In this document: positions 16,153-23,822 of the stretch, in pieces
How positions within the stretch are numbered: position 1 is the stretch's first letter
How the letters are laid out: each line of letters begins with the position of its first letter
Origin: Catenuloplanes niger
Lineage (GTDB): Bacteria > Actinomycetota > Actinomycetes > Mycobacteriales > Micromonosporaceae
Length of the DNA stretch: 64,000 nucleotides
NCBI RefSeq assembly: GCF_031458255.1
Contig: NZ_JAVDYC010000001.1
Span: 8,108,501 to 8,172,500 of the forward strand
Direction of reading: 5' to 3'
Position numbers and translations under genes: made by a program
Notes under the pieces: model-generated
Database searches by the model: none
What the model was told of the DNA's origin: nothing
The model's input: only the letters and a program-made list of their open reading frames with translations

Positions 16153-16217
16153 GCCGCACCCCCGGCCGGGCCGTGGGGCCGGCGGTGAGCCGGCAATGAG
16201 CTCGCGGGCTCACTCAT
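16149..16217 (-). CDS. Possible 22-residue peptide between kinase and regulator
   Basis: An ORF of 22 codons plus stop (MSEPASSLPAHRRPHGPAGGAA, 22 residues split as MSEPASSLPAH and RRPHGPAGGAA). Its ATG overlaps the kinase stop as ATGA, and its TGA overlaps the regulator start as ATGA. GAGGAG lies 8-9 bases upstream. No homology is recognised. It may serve only to couple translation of kinase to regulator, or be a real small protein. Confidence 0.4.
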   Translation of the reverse strand: MSEPASSLPAHRRPHGPAGGAA

Positions 16218-17326
16218 GAAGGGATCTCCTCGATCGGAAGGCGTAACAGGACACGGAAACCGCCGCCGACGTGGCGGCCGGCGGTGAGCACGCCGCCGTA
16301 GAGCGCCGCTCGCTCGCGCATGCCGCGGATGCCGTGCGAGTCCGGCGACGGCGGCGGGTCGTGCGTCTTCGTACCGTCGTCGGTGATCCTCACGGTCAGC
16401 GTGAGGTCGCCGTAGTCGACGTCGACCCGGGCGGTCGCGGGACCGGCGTGCTGCAGCACGTTCGTCAGCGACTCCTGCACCACCCGGTACGCGCACAGGT
16501 CCGGCCCGGCCGCGAGCGCCCGCACCCGGCCGGTGACGTGCACGTCGACCGCCAGCCCGGCGGAGCGGGTGCGCGCGACCAGGTCGTCCAGGTCGCCCAG
16601 GCCCGGCTGCGGCCGGAACGACTCGGCGCCGTGGTCGATGCGCAGCACGTCCAGCAGCCGGCGCATCTCGGACAGCGCCTCGCGCCCGGCCGCGCCCACC
16701 GTGGAGATCGCGGTCCGCGCGGTGGCCGGGTCGGAGTCCAGCACGTACTCCGCGACGCCGGCCTGCAGCGAGATCACCGACATGTGGTGCGTGACGATGT
16801 CGTGCATCTCCCGGGCGATCCGCACCCGTTCCTCGACCACCGCCTCCGCGGTCTTCGTGGCCGCCCGTTCCGCGCGCAGCGCCCACCGGCGGGTGCTGTC
16901 GCCGACCGTCCACGCGATCACCATCACCAGCGCGTACTGCAGGAGTTCCGGGATGGTGAGCCGCACCGGGTAGGTGTGGTAGGCCACCACGAGGGTCAGC
17001 AGCGTGGCCACGAACGTCACCGCGGCGATCCGCCGGGAGCGCAGCATCGCGACCGTGAACTGCCCGATCACCAGGCCCAGCCCCGAGTTCGGCCAGGCAC
17101 CGAAGCCGCACAGGCCGTAGAGCACGAGCGCGCTGATGATGACCGTGAGCGTGCCGACCGGCGCCCACTGCCGCAGCGCCACCGGCGCCACGGACAGGAA
17201 CGCCAGCGTCGATGCCTGCCAGTGTGGCGGGCCGTCACTCATAGTGACGAGCGAGGTGGCGGTCAACCCGGTCAGCGCGGTCGCCAGCAGCACGTCGGTC
17301 ATCACCGGGTCGAACAGTCTCCGCAC
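16214..17326 (-). CDS. NarX/DesK-type sensor histidine kinase
   Basis: 370 residues. The N-terminal ~150 residues contain four or five membrane spans with very short outside loops, so the signal is probably sensed in or at the membrane. The HisKA_3 dimerisation helix has phospho-acceptor His175 in REMHDIVTHH. The HATPase domain shows VVQESLTNVLQHAG (N-box) and DDGTK...GIRGMRERAALYGG (G-box). It phosphorylates the regulator encoded just downstream. The gene's 5' end faces the ECF sigma gene across a CsoR-like palindrome. Confidence 0.92.
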   Translation of the reverse strand: MRRLFDPVMTDVLLATALTGLTATSLVTMSDGPPHWQASTLAFLSVAPVALRQWAPVGTLTVIISALVLYGLCGFGAWPNSGLGLVIGQFTVAMLRSRRIAAVTFVATLLTLVVAYHTYPVRLTIPELLQYALVMVIAWTVGDSTRRWALRAERAATKTAEAVVEERVRIAREMHDIVTHHMSVISLQAGVAEYVLDSDPATARTAISTVGAAGREALSEMRRLLDVLRIDHGAESFRPQPGLGDLDDLVARTRSAGLAVDVHVTGRVRALAAGPDLCAYRVVQESLTNVLQHAGPATARVDVDYGDLTLTVRITDDGTKTHDPPPSPDSHGIRGMRERAALYGGVLTAGRHVGGGFRVLLRLPIEEIPS

Positions 17327-17384
17327 GTCACGACGCTATCGTGGATGGATTGCCCGGCGCGTCTCCCCCGCGAAGGACTGCCGC

Positions 17385-17402
17385 GTACCCCCAGGGGGGT
17401 AT
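17385..17402. promoter_or_regulatory. CsoR/RcnR-like operator palindrome
   Basis: The sequence gtacccccaggggggtat is a near-perfect inverted repeat of C-run and G-run arms bounded by TA. It resembles actinobacterial CsoR copper-repressor sites (known pattern: TACCCC...GGGGTA). It lies 58 bases from the divergent kinase start and 57 bases before the sigma-factor start. No csoR gene is in the window. The call is by motif shape only. Confidence 0.45.
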
Positions 17403-17459
17403 GCGCATTTGCCGCTCTCGGGTGACGACGCGTGCAGCCGATCTTCGTAGGTTCGGGTG

Positions 17460-17978
17460 ATGCGCGTGGCTATCTCGGACGGCCTCGAGAACCTCTATCG
17501 GGAGCACGGCACGGCGCTGATGGTCACGCTCACCCGGGTGACCGGCGATGCCCATCTGGCCGCTGACCTGCTGCAGGAGACCGCGATTCGGGCCTGGCAG
17601 CACCCCGACGCCCGTAACGAGGCTGGCACCTGGAACCGGGCCTGGCTGCTCACCGTGGCCCGCCGGATCGCGATCGACCACGTGCGCGCGGCCCGCGTCC
17701 GGGTGGTCATGGTCGGCGACGAGCACCTGGAGAGCCGGGCCGCGCGGGTGGACGACGAGGCGCGGCGCACCATCGACCGGATGGAGGTGCGCGCCGCGAT
17801 CGCCTCCCTCCCCGACAACTCCCGGAAGATCCTGGTGGGTGCGTACTTCGAGGGCCGCAGCGTCGCCGAGCTCGCCGGGAGCCTCGGCATCCCGGAGGGC
17901 ACCGTCAAGTCGCGCACGTTCTACGCCCTGAAGTCCCTGCGCACGGCGCTGATCAGACGCGGGTACCTGACCGGCTGA
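17460..17978 (+). CDS. ECF (extracytoplasmic function) RNA polymerase sigma factor
   Basis: 172 residues from the ATG at 17460; a GTG immediately before it (17457) is equally placed. Sigma region 2 covers the first ~85 residues, with LAADLLQETAIRAWQH and RAWLLTVARRIAIDHVRA (core-binding and -10 recognition). Region 4 has SLPDNSRKILVGAYFEGRSV and the HTH LAGSLGIPEGTVKSRTFYALKSL. No zinc-finger anti-sigma gene follows, so control may come from elsewhere, perhaps from the CsoR-like site in its promoter. The 54-codon acidic ORF starts 71 bases downstream. Confidence 0.92.
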   Translation: MRVAISDGLENLYREHGTALMVTLTRVTGDAHLAADLLQETAIRAWQHPDARNEAGTWNRAWLLTVARRIAIDHVRAARVRVVMVGDEHLESRAARVDDEARRTIDRMEVRAAIASLPDNSRKILVGAYFEGRSVAELAGSLGIPEGTVKSRTFYALKSLRTALIRRGYLTG

Positions 17979-18048
17979 ACCGGCGCGGCGCGGGTCCCGC
18001 CGGTGCCCGGCCCTGGTTTGCGTTCCGGCCGCCGGGGCATGAAGGGTC

Positions 18049-18213
18049 ATGGCACATCCCGAACCGTACCCGCCGATCGACCCGACCGAGCCCGCCCCGG
18101 ACGACGCCGGTGAGCTGCTGCCCGACACCCCGGACACGCTCCCGCCGCCGCCGATCGAAGCCACGCCGGACGACCCGGGCGGCGACCCGGGCGCGGTCCC
18201 GGAACCGGCCTGA
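18049..18213 (+). CDS. Small Pro/Asp-rich protein, unknown function
   Basis: 54 residues, about one third proline and strongly acidic (EPAPDDAG, DTPDTLPPPP, DDPGGDPGAVPEPA). The ribosome site is weak (GAAGGG very close to the ATG). Third-codon positions are almost all G or C as in real genes here. It would be disordered. The gene follows the sigma-factor gene on the same strand and may share its transcript. It could be a chance ORF. Confidence 0.45.
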   Translation: MAHPEPYPPIDPTEPAPDDAGELLPDTPDTLPPPPIEATPDDPGGDPGAVPEPA

Positions 18214-18227
18214 CCCGCCCCCGCTGA

Positions 18228-18917
18228 TCACTGGCTCAGGAAGGGCAGCACCGCGCCGGTGAACGCGGCCGGTGCGTCCCGGTGGATGTGGTGCCCGGCC
18301 GGGATCTCCCGCACGCGCGCGTCCGGGATCAGCGCCGCGGCCTCACGCGCGAGCGCGGGGTCCAGGTGGCTGCCCGGCCCGCCGTCCAGGATCAGCGTCG
18401 GCGCGGTGATCCCCGGCAGCGCCGCCCACCATGCCGGGTCCGGCGCGTTCAGCTGCGCCACGACGGTCTCCCGGGCCGCCCAGTCGTAGGGCGGCTCGGC
18501 GTCCGGCCGCCGTAGGGGCCCGAGCCGCAGCGCGCCCGGCTTCGGCATCGGCGCCTCCTCCAGCACCAGCCGGGTGACCCGTTCCGGCCGGTGCGCGGCC
18601 GCGAGCAGCGCCACCGTCCCACCGCTGGAGTGCCCGACCAGCGCGGCCCGCGCGACCTCGGCCGCGTCCAGCAGCCCGAACACGTCGTCCCGCATCGCGG
18701 TCAGGTGGTAGACGCCCGGCCGGTCGCTCTCCCCGAACCCGCGCACGTCCACCGCGAGGACCCGGTGCCGCGCCGCGATCGCACCGGCCACACCGTCCCA
18801 GGTGGACCGGTCCGCGCCGCCGCCGTGCAGCAGCACCACGACCGCCGCGTCCACCGGCCCGGTCACCGCACAGGCCAGCGTCACATCCCCGACCCGAAAC
18901 CTCACCACCGCGTCCAT
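18228..18917 (-). CDS. Alpha/beta hydrolase, paralogue of the one at 14738
   Basis: 229 residues. VVLLHGGGADRSTW supplies the oxyanion hole and VDVRGFGES follows strand 4. The nucleophile is Ser97 in VGHSSGG, and the catalytic His lies in IPAGHHIHRDAP near the C-terminus. It shares the order of motifs and the phrase DPAWWA.LPGI.APTLI with the hydrolase 3 kb away. It has no signal peptide. It converges on the small Pro/Asp-rich ORF with 14 bases between stops. Substrate unknown. Confidence 0.87.
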   Translation of the reverse strand: MDAVVRFRVGDVTLACAVTGPVDAAVVVLLHGGGADRSTWDGVAGAIAARHRVLAVDVRGFGESDRPGVYHLTAMRDDVFGLLDAAEVARAALVGHSSGGTVALLAAAHRPERVTRLVLEEAPMPKPGALRLGPLRRPDAEPPYDWAARETVVAQLNAPDPAWWAALPGITAPTLILDGGPGSHLDPALAREAAALIPDARVREIPAGHHIHRDAPAAFTGAVLPFLSQ

Positions 18918-19004
18918 CGCGCGAGTGTAGGGCCGGAAACCGGTTGCGGGCGCCGGTCGCAGTGGTTAGGAAGAGGGCCGGACCACGAACAGGAAGGAGG
19001 CGCG

Positions 19005-19106
19005 ATGTATCGCAGGACCGATTCGCTCGTGCCCTCCCGGCGCACGGGCACGCACTCGCACGAGGAGAGCCGTGACGCTCACGATTCGCCCGATCACCGG
19101 GCTTGA
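19005..19106 (+). CDS. Possible 33-residue leader ORF overlapping the GNAT gene start
   Basis: The ATG at 19005 has a near-ideal AAGGAGG five bases upstream. The 33-residue product (MYRRTDSLVPSRRTGTHSHE followed by ESRDAHDSPDHRA) is rich in Arg, His and Asp, with no known motif. It ends 32 bases inside the acetyltransferase gene in another frame. It could be a regulatory leader peptide that couples or tunes translation of the downstream gene. Confidence 0.45.
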   Translation: MYRRTDSLVPSRRTGTHSHEESRDAHDSPDHRA

Positions 19107-19974
19107 CGAACTCGACCTGTTCAACCGCCTGCCGTACCAGCTGAACGACCAGATCGCGACGGACTTCGCGGCGGGCCGGCGGCACGCCCACTGGCTGTGG
19201 GTGGCGCTGCGCGACGACCGGCTGACCGCCCGCGTGGCGTTCTGGTCCCGGCCCGGCGACCCGGAACCGATGGTCATCGACGTCTTCGACGTCGACCGGG
19301 AGCAGGACCTCGACGACGGGGTACGCCTGCTGGAGCGCGCGCTGTCGACCGTGCGCGGCCGGCCGGAGTTCACCCGCTTCCTCCCGCCGGACTGGCGGGC
19401 CGACCCGGGCCCGGCCGAGCTGCGCATGCGCGCGGTCGAGGCGCTCGGCGGCCGGCTGTTCGTGGAGCGGCTGCGGCTGCACTGGCCGGCCACCGCGCCG
19501 CTGCCGCCGTCCCGGGGCCGCCTCACGTTCCGCGAACCGCACGGCGCGGACGAGCTGATCGACCTGATGACCCGGGTCATGACGGGCACGCTGGACGCGC
19601 ACGGCCGGGACGAACTGACCCGGCGCCCGGCCGGGGAGGCCGCACGCGCGCAGTACCACGAGGAGTTGCTGCGCTACCCGAGCCCGCGCGAGTGGTGGCG
19701 GGTCGGCGAGTTGCCGGACGGCACACCGGCCGGGTTCGTGCTGCCCGCGCACAACGGCTACCACCCGGTCATCGCGTACATCGGCGTGGTGCCGGAGGCG
19801 CGCGGCCGGGGCCTGGTCGACGACCTGCTCGCGGCGGGCACGCGACTGCTGGCCGAGCAGGGCGTGCCGCACGTGCGCGCCGCCACCGACGTGGGGAACA
19901 CCCCGATGGCGGCCGCGTTCGACCGCGCCGGCTACCGCGTCTTCGAGCGCCAGATCGACATGGTCTGGAGCTGA
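19072..19974 (+). CDS. GNAT family N-acetyltransferase, two-domain
   Basis: 300 residues. The GTG at 19072 has GAGGAG at 5 bases. The C-terminal half is a complete GNAT domain: the beta4 strand PVIAYIGVVPEARGRGL carries the acetyl-CoA pyrophosphate loop (R-G-R-G-L), followed by VRAATDVGNTPMAAAFDRAGYRVF. The N-terminal half looks like a diverged second GNAT-like domain (WLWVALRDDRLTARVAFW), as in tandem GNATs such as MshD-like proteins. The acyl acceptor is unknown. A 33-codon ORF with a better ribosome site overlaps its start. Confidence 0.85.
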   Translation: MTLTIRPITGLDELDLFNRLPYQLNDQIATDFAAGRRHAHWLWVALRDDRLTARVAFWSRPGDPEPMVIDVFDVDREQDLDDGVRLLERALSTVRGRPEFTRFLPPDWRADPGPAELRMRAVEALGGRLFVERLRLHWPATAPLPPSRGRLTFREPHGADELIDLMTRVMTGTLDAHGRDELTRRPAGEAARAQYHEELLRYPSPREWWRVGELPDGTPAGFVLPAHNGYHPVIAYIGVVPEARGRGLVDDLLAAGTRLLAEQGVPHVRAATDVGNTPMAAAFDRAGYRVFERQIDMVWS

Positions 19975-19996
19975 CCGCGTCCCGGTGACCGGGCGT

Positions 19997-20024
19997 CGGG
20001 CGCGTCGTCCCGGCGACGCGCCCG
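19997..20024. terminator. Bidirectional terminator between convergent genes
   Basis: An 11-bp perfect stem (cgggcgcgtcg and its complement) with a 6-base loop lies between the stops of the GNAT gene (19974) and the DUF916-like gene (20033). Confidence 0.7.
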
Positions 20025-20032
20025 GCGCCGGT

Positions 20033-21193
20033 TCACGGCGCGGCGGTCTCGACGGTCTCGGTGACGTCCGCGGGTTTCCCGGCCGTCGCGCGGCGGGCCC
20101 GGACGGTGCGGACCAGCCGGTAGCCGGCCCAGGCCAGCAGCAGCGCCAGCAGGCCGATCAGCACCCACGGCGGCGCCCACAGCGACGTGCCGAGCGTGAC
20201 CGGCCCGAGCAGCGTGTCCGGTGTGGACGGCACCACGGACACGGTCGCGGTGAGGCGCCCGGCCGGCTGCACGCCGGTGATCCGCTCGGTGACGGTGATC
20301 TCGCTGCCGGGCAGCAGCTCCGGCACCGCCAGCGCGTCCGTGGACGCGAGCCGCCAGCCCGCCGGGCCGGTCACCCGCACGGTCGACGCGCCGGTCAGCC
20401 GCAGGTTGCCGGTGTTGCGCAGCCGGTAGGTGACCGTGGTGGTGCCGCCGGACGCCGGGTTCAGGCCCTGGGTGTGCGACACGCGCAGCCCGTCGATCGT
20501 CATCTCCGGCCGGGCCGGCCCGTCCACGGTCAGGTAGATCCGGACCGCGATGCGCCGGTCGACCAGCACGGTCTGCCCGTTCGCGTCCGTGGTGGACTCC
20601 GCGATCGACGCGACCAGCCCGCCCGCGTGGTCGCCCGGCGTGGCGTTCTTCGGCACGGTCAGCCGGAACGGCACGTCCAGGCGGGTGTTCGCCGGCACCG
20701 TGTACGCGCGCGACGCCAGCGTCACCCACGATCCGACGTCGGTCGGTGACTGCGCCGCGGGCAGCAGCGCGAACGCGCCGTCCGCCGTGGTGTGCGCGTC
20801 CGTGCCGTACACGGTGAAGGTCAGGGGTGCGTCCGTCAGGTTCGTGATGCCGACGTGGTCGGTCCGCTCACTGCCCGGCGCGTTCGCGTAGATGAAGTAG
20901 TCCCGCCCGTCCGGGCCCCGGTCCGTCGACGGCTGCACCGACCACTTCGTGTCCGCCGCGACGGACGCCGCGCCCCGGGCCTCGGCGGCGAGCGCGGTGC
21001 CGCGGGCGATGTGCGTCGTGCCGGCGGTCGTGCCGGTCGCCGGCCCGGCGGCGAGCGTGGCTCCGGCGGCCGGCCCGGCGGTCACGACGGGTGCGGAGGC
21101 GGCGGCGGGCGCGGGGAGGGCGAGTGCCGGAACGGCCACCGCGAGGAGGGCCAGCGCCGTGGCCGGGCGGCGGGAGTGTCGGATGGTGGTCAC
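20033..21193 (-). CDS. DUF916/WxL-associated secreted protein with C-terminal membrane anchor
   Basis: 386 residues. The signal peptide is at 1-33. A DUF916 (WxL peptidoglycan-domain)-like beta domain covers about 82-210 with TKWSVQPSTDRGPDGRDYF, NAPGSERTDHVGITN, YGTDAHTTADGAF and VPKNATPGDHAGGLV. A second Ig-like domain follows at about 215-335 (RLRNTGNLRLTG). One membrane span at about 341-360 is followed by a basic tail. In Firmicutes such proteins partner WxL proteins on the cell wall. Here it lies downstream of, and is likely co-transcribed with, the HtaA-WxL gene, so an accessory role in displaying that haem-binding protein is inferred. Confidence 0.8.
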   Translation of the reverse strand: MTTIRHSRRPATALALLAVAVPALALPAPAAASAPVVTAGPAAGATLAAGPATGTTAGTTHIARGTALAAEARGAASVAADTKWSVQPSTDRGPDGRDYFIYANAPGSERTDHVGITNLTDAPLTFTVYGTDAHTTADGAFALLPAAQSPTDVGSWVTLASRAYTVPANTRLDVPFRLTVPKNATPGDHAGGLVASIAESTTDANGQTVLVDRRIAVRIYLTVDGPARPEMTIDGLRVSHTQGLNPASGGTTTVTYRLRNTGNLRLTGASTVRVTGPAGWRLASTDALAVPELLPGSEITVTERITGVQPAGRLTATVSVVPSTPDTLLGPVTLGTSLWAPPWVLIGLLALLLAWAGYRLVRTVRARRATAGKPADVTETVETAAP

Positions 21194-21270
21194 GGCGCGG
21201 AAGCTCCAATGTGGTGGGATGGCAGGACGGCGACGCCGGCCCAGGGGAGGGGCCGGCGTCGATCCGTACG

Positions 21271-21301
21271 GGTGCCGGCCCGCTCGACCCGGGCCGGCAC
21301 C
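21271..21301 (-). terminator. Hairpin between the HtaA-WxL and DUF916-like genes
   Basis: A 12-bp perfect stem (ggtgccggcccg and its complement) with a 7-base loop starts 16 bases after the HtaA-WxL stop. It may attenuate transcription into the DUF916-like gene. Confidence 0.6.
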
Positions 21302-21316
21302 GTCAGCGGCCCCGGA

Positions 21317-22453
21317 TCAGGCCAGGGTGAGCGTGAGCACCGCGGCGTAGGAGGAGCCGGCCGCGCTCGACTCGGGCACGCCGAGGCTCAGCGCGGCACC
21401 GCAGGTGGAGCTGCCGAGGCTGCTCCCCGCGTCGGCGCTGCACAGGGCCCGGCTGCTGCCGAGACCGCTGCCCGGGGCGGCGGGCGCACCGGGCGTGACC
21501 GCGGCCGTGACGCCGTTCGCGGCCTGCAGGCCGCTGCTGACGACGGTCGCGGTCGGGGTCCAGCCGAGGTTGTCGGCCGGGATGACGCCACCGGTGGTGC
21601 TGGTGAAGTCCGTGGCCTGGCCGACCAGGTCCCAGCCCGCGTTGGTGCCGCGCAGGTCGCTGACCGTGACCGCGTTCAGCGCGCCGGTGGCGGTCGCGCC
21701 CGGCGTCGCCGCCGAGAGCGCCACCGACGTGCCGGACGTGGTGAGCGTCAGCGCGCCGCCGGTCACGGCCGCGGTGATCTGCTGGGTGGCGCTGCCACCG
21801 CCGGGCTGGCCGGGGTTGCCCGGCTCCTCCGGCTCCTCCGGCGTCGTCGTGGACGACGACGCCGAGGCGGTCAGCGGGTCGAGCTGCGTGCCACCGGCGT
21901 AGAACCCGTTGAACGCGCTGGCACCGGTGTCGGTGAGCGTGGCCGCGAGGTTCGTCCAGGTGATCGTGCCACCGTCGACCGCCGGGTTGGTGACCGCGAG
22001 CGTGGCCACCTCCGCCTGGTCGAGGTGCTGCTCGGCCATGCCGGTCAGGTCCACGTCCGCGAACAGCGTGCCGGTGCCGTCGGTGTCGACGACGACGGTC
22101 GGGTTCGCGATCGTGATGGTGAAGAAGTGCGCCGGGTACGAGAAGACGACCGTCCCCCCGTAGTTCACCGTCGCCGTCCCGGCCGCGGCGTCGAACGTGC
22201 CGCCGGTGGCCGGGAAGTCGAAGGTGCCGTCCGTGTCGATGCTGGCGCCGTTGCTGGCACCGATCGGCGGGTTGCCGTTGCCGCTCTTCACGTAGTTGCG
22301 GAACGAGGCCTTGAAGCCCCAGTCCAGCTTGCCCCCGGCGACGTCGGCGGGGGCGGCCGAGGCCGGGGAGGCGACGGTCAGCACCGCGGCGGCGCCGATG
22401 GTCAGGGCGGATGCCCAGTACGCGGCCCGGCGAGGGCCGGTCTTCAGGGCCAT
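21317..22453 (-). CDS. HtaA haem-binding domain fused to a WxL-like domain, secreted
   Basis: 378 residues. The signal peptide ends near SPASAAP (about 33). An HtaA domain spans about 40-190: LDWGFKASFRNYV, GTFDFP, VVFSYPAHFF and ANPTVVVDTDGTGTLFADVD. Tyr54 and His109 are candidate haem ligands, by analogy with the conserved Tyr and His of corynebacterial HtaA. An acidic Pro-rich linker (205-220) leads to a WxL-like domain (225-378) with VTVSDLRGTNAGWDLVGQATDF, containing W274-D-L276, and a terminal SYAAVLTLTLA strand. HtaA proteins normally end in a membrane helix; none is present, so the WxL module may attach it to the wall. Iron boxes lie upstream. Confidence 0.85.
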   Translation of the reverse strand: MALKTGPRRAAYWASALTIGAAAVLTVASPASAAPADVAGGKLDWGFKASFRNYVKSGNGNPPIGASNGASIDTDGTFDFPATGGTFDAAAGTATVNYGGTVVFSYPAHFFTITIANPTVVVDTDGTGTLFADVDLTGMAEQHLDQAEVATLAVTNPAVDGGTITWTNLAATLTDTGASAFNGFYAGGTQLDPLTASASSSTTTPEEPEEPGNPGQPGGGSATQQITAAVTGGALTLTTSGTSVALSAATPGATATGALNAVTVSDLRGTNAGWDLVGQATDFTSTTGGVIPADNLGWTPTATVVSSGLQAANGVTAAVTPGAPAAPGSGLGSSRALCSADAGSSLGSSTCGAALSLGVPESSAAGSSYAAVLTLTLA

Positions 22454-22520
22454 GTGTGTCCCTTTCGGACATTCCTCGGAGGGTGCGAACCCTCACCCGG
22501 CTCTTGGGACCGGGCGGCAG

Positions 22521-22539
22521 TTAGGTTAGCCTTGCCTAA
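22521..22539. promoter_or_regulatory. DtxR/IdeR iron box 1
   Basis: ttaggttagccttgcctaa closely matches the 19-bp DtxR/IdeR consensus (TTAGGTTAG-S-CTAACCTAA). It lies 68 bases upstream of the HtaA-WxL start, so that gene should be repressed by iron-loaded regulator. Confidence 0.9.
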
Positions 22540-22596
22540 CAAGCAAAGTAAATGATCAACTTTGTGAGCAGGTGCACTGGTGCCTCCGCTCGTGGT

Positions 22597-22615
22597 TTAG
22601 GTTAGCCTCGCCTAA
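22597..22615. promoter_or_regulatory. DtxR/IdeR iron box 2
   Basis: ttaggttagcctcgcctaa is a second match to the DtxR/IdeR consensus, 27 bases before the GTG at 22642. It is positioned to repress the rightward haem-uptake operon. The two boxes are 57 bases apart in the divergent promoter. Confidence 0.9.
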
Positions 22616-22641
22616 CTAACTGGATCAAGCGTGGAGGGTCT

Positions 22642-23571
22642 GTGCAGATCAGGACCGGTCTGACCGCGGTGGTGGTGCTGGCCGTCGTGGTGCTGCCGGC
22701 GGCGCCCGCGCGCGCCGACACGACCGCGAACGGCACCGGGGGCCAGCGCCTCACCGTCTCCAAGTCGGAGCAGCTCAGCCGCGCGGGCGAGACCGTCACG
22801 GTCTCCGGGCGCGGCTACGACGACACCAAGGGCATCTACGTCGCGTTCTGTGTGGACAACGGCGCGGGCGCGCTGCCCACGCCGTGCGGCGGCGGCGCGG
22901 ACACGTCCGGCAGCTCCGGCGCCTCGATCTGGATCTCGTCGAATCCGCCGTCCTACGCCGAGGGCCTGACCACGCCGTACGGCAGCGGCGGCTCGTTCTC
23001 CGCCTCGATCCGCGTGACACCCACGATCGGCGCGGTCGACTGCACGGTCCGGGCCTGCTCCGTCGTGACCCGCAACGACCACACCCGCACCCAGGACCGC
23101 TCCCAGGACGTGCGGATACCCGTGACCTTCGCCTCCGGCGGTACGAACGGGTCCGGCGGCTCCGACGGCGGCGGCTCCAACGGTGGCGGCGCCAACGGCG
23201 GCGGCACGACCGGTGGCGGCAACGCGCCGGCCGGCGGCACGGGCGACGCCGCCGGCGGTGCGGGCAACACCGGAACGGCGGCCGGCGGCGGGCCGGGCGG
23301 TGCCGGCGTGCCGGCCCCCGGCGGGAGCGCCACACCCGGCCGCACGTTCGCCGCACCGGCCGCGACCGCTCAGGCCACGGCCTCGCTGCCACCGGCGCCG
23401 GGCGAGCCGGCCGCGATGGCCGGCCGGGCGACGCCGCTCAACCGGGTCAGCGCGGCCACGCCGCTCGGTCACTGGTGGGGCATCGGCGCCGCGTTCCTCG
23501 CGGGCATCGCCATCGCCGTGGTCGCCGGCCGCCTCCGCCGCCGCGGCAACCGCACCGGGACCACCACATGA
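22642..23571 (+). CDS. Secreted, membrane-anchored protein of haem-uptake loci
   Basis: 309 residues. GTG start with GGAGG at 6 bases. The signal peptide ends near ARADTT (25). One beta-sandwich domain (about 35-165) contains TVSGRGYDDTKGIYVAFCVDN and a few cysteines probably in disulphides, with IWISSNPPSYAEGL and DHTRTQDRSQDVRIPV. Such domains are commonly encoded beside HtaA genes in actinobacteria (family knowledge). A Gly/Ser/Asn repeat linker (165-235), a Pro/Ala stretch, one membrane helix near 280-300 and an RLRRRGNR tail follow. It would pass haem across the wall or hold HtaA near HmuT; this is inferred from position only. First gene of the iron-boxed operon. Confidence 0.8.
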   Translation: MQIRTGLTAVVVLAVVVLPAAPARADTTANGTGGQRLTVSKSEQLSRAGETVTVSGRGYDDTKGIYVAFCVDNGAGALPTPCGGGADTSGSSGASIWISSNPPSYAEGLTTPYGSGGSFSASIRVTPTIGAVDCTVRACSVVTRNDHTRTQDRSQDVRIPVTFASGGTNGSGGSDGGGSNGGGANGGGTTGGGNAPAGGTGDAAGGAGNTGTAAGGGPGGAGVPAPGGSATPGRTFAAPAATAQATASLPPAPGEPAAMAGRATPLNRVSAATPLGHWWGIGAAFLAGIAIAVVAGRLRRRGNRTGTTT

Positions 23572-23678
23572 CCGCCGTCCGGCCGCACGGCGCGACCCCA
23601 CCCGGCGACGCCGCCGCCCCGGGCCACCCGGCACCCGACGGTCCCGCGGCGCCCACCGGCAACCTCGGCCGCGCGGCG

Positions 23679-23750
23679 GACGCCGGGCATGCCGCGTACG
23701 CCGGGCATGCGGCGGACGCCGGGCATGCGGCGGACGCCGGCCGCGCGGCC
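23679..23750. repeat. Four 18-bp tandem repeats before hmuT
   Basis: Units start at 23679, 23697, 23715 and 23733, with the core acgccgggcatgc; the last unit is diverged. The frame is open and in phase with hmuT, and would encode DAGHAA, YAGHAA, DAGHAA, DAGRAA. Confidence 0.85.
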
Positions 23751-23822
23751 GGGGCTCGCCGCGCGGCGGCGGCCGGCCGGGCCGCGCGTTCCACATCGGA
23801 TCACCATCGGAGAGGGAGTGCC

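Noticed and set aside
22642-23571. Sortase substrate
   Set aside because: The C-terminus has a membrane helix and basic tail but no LPxTG-like motif before it.
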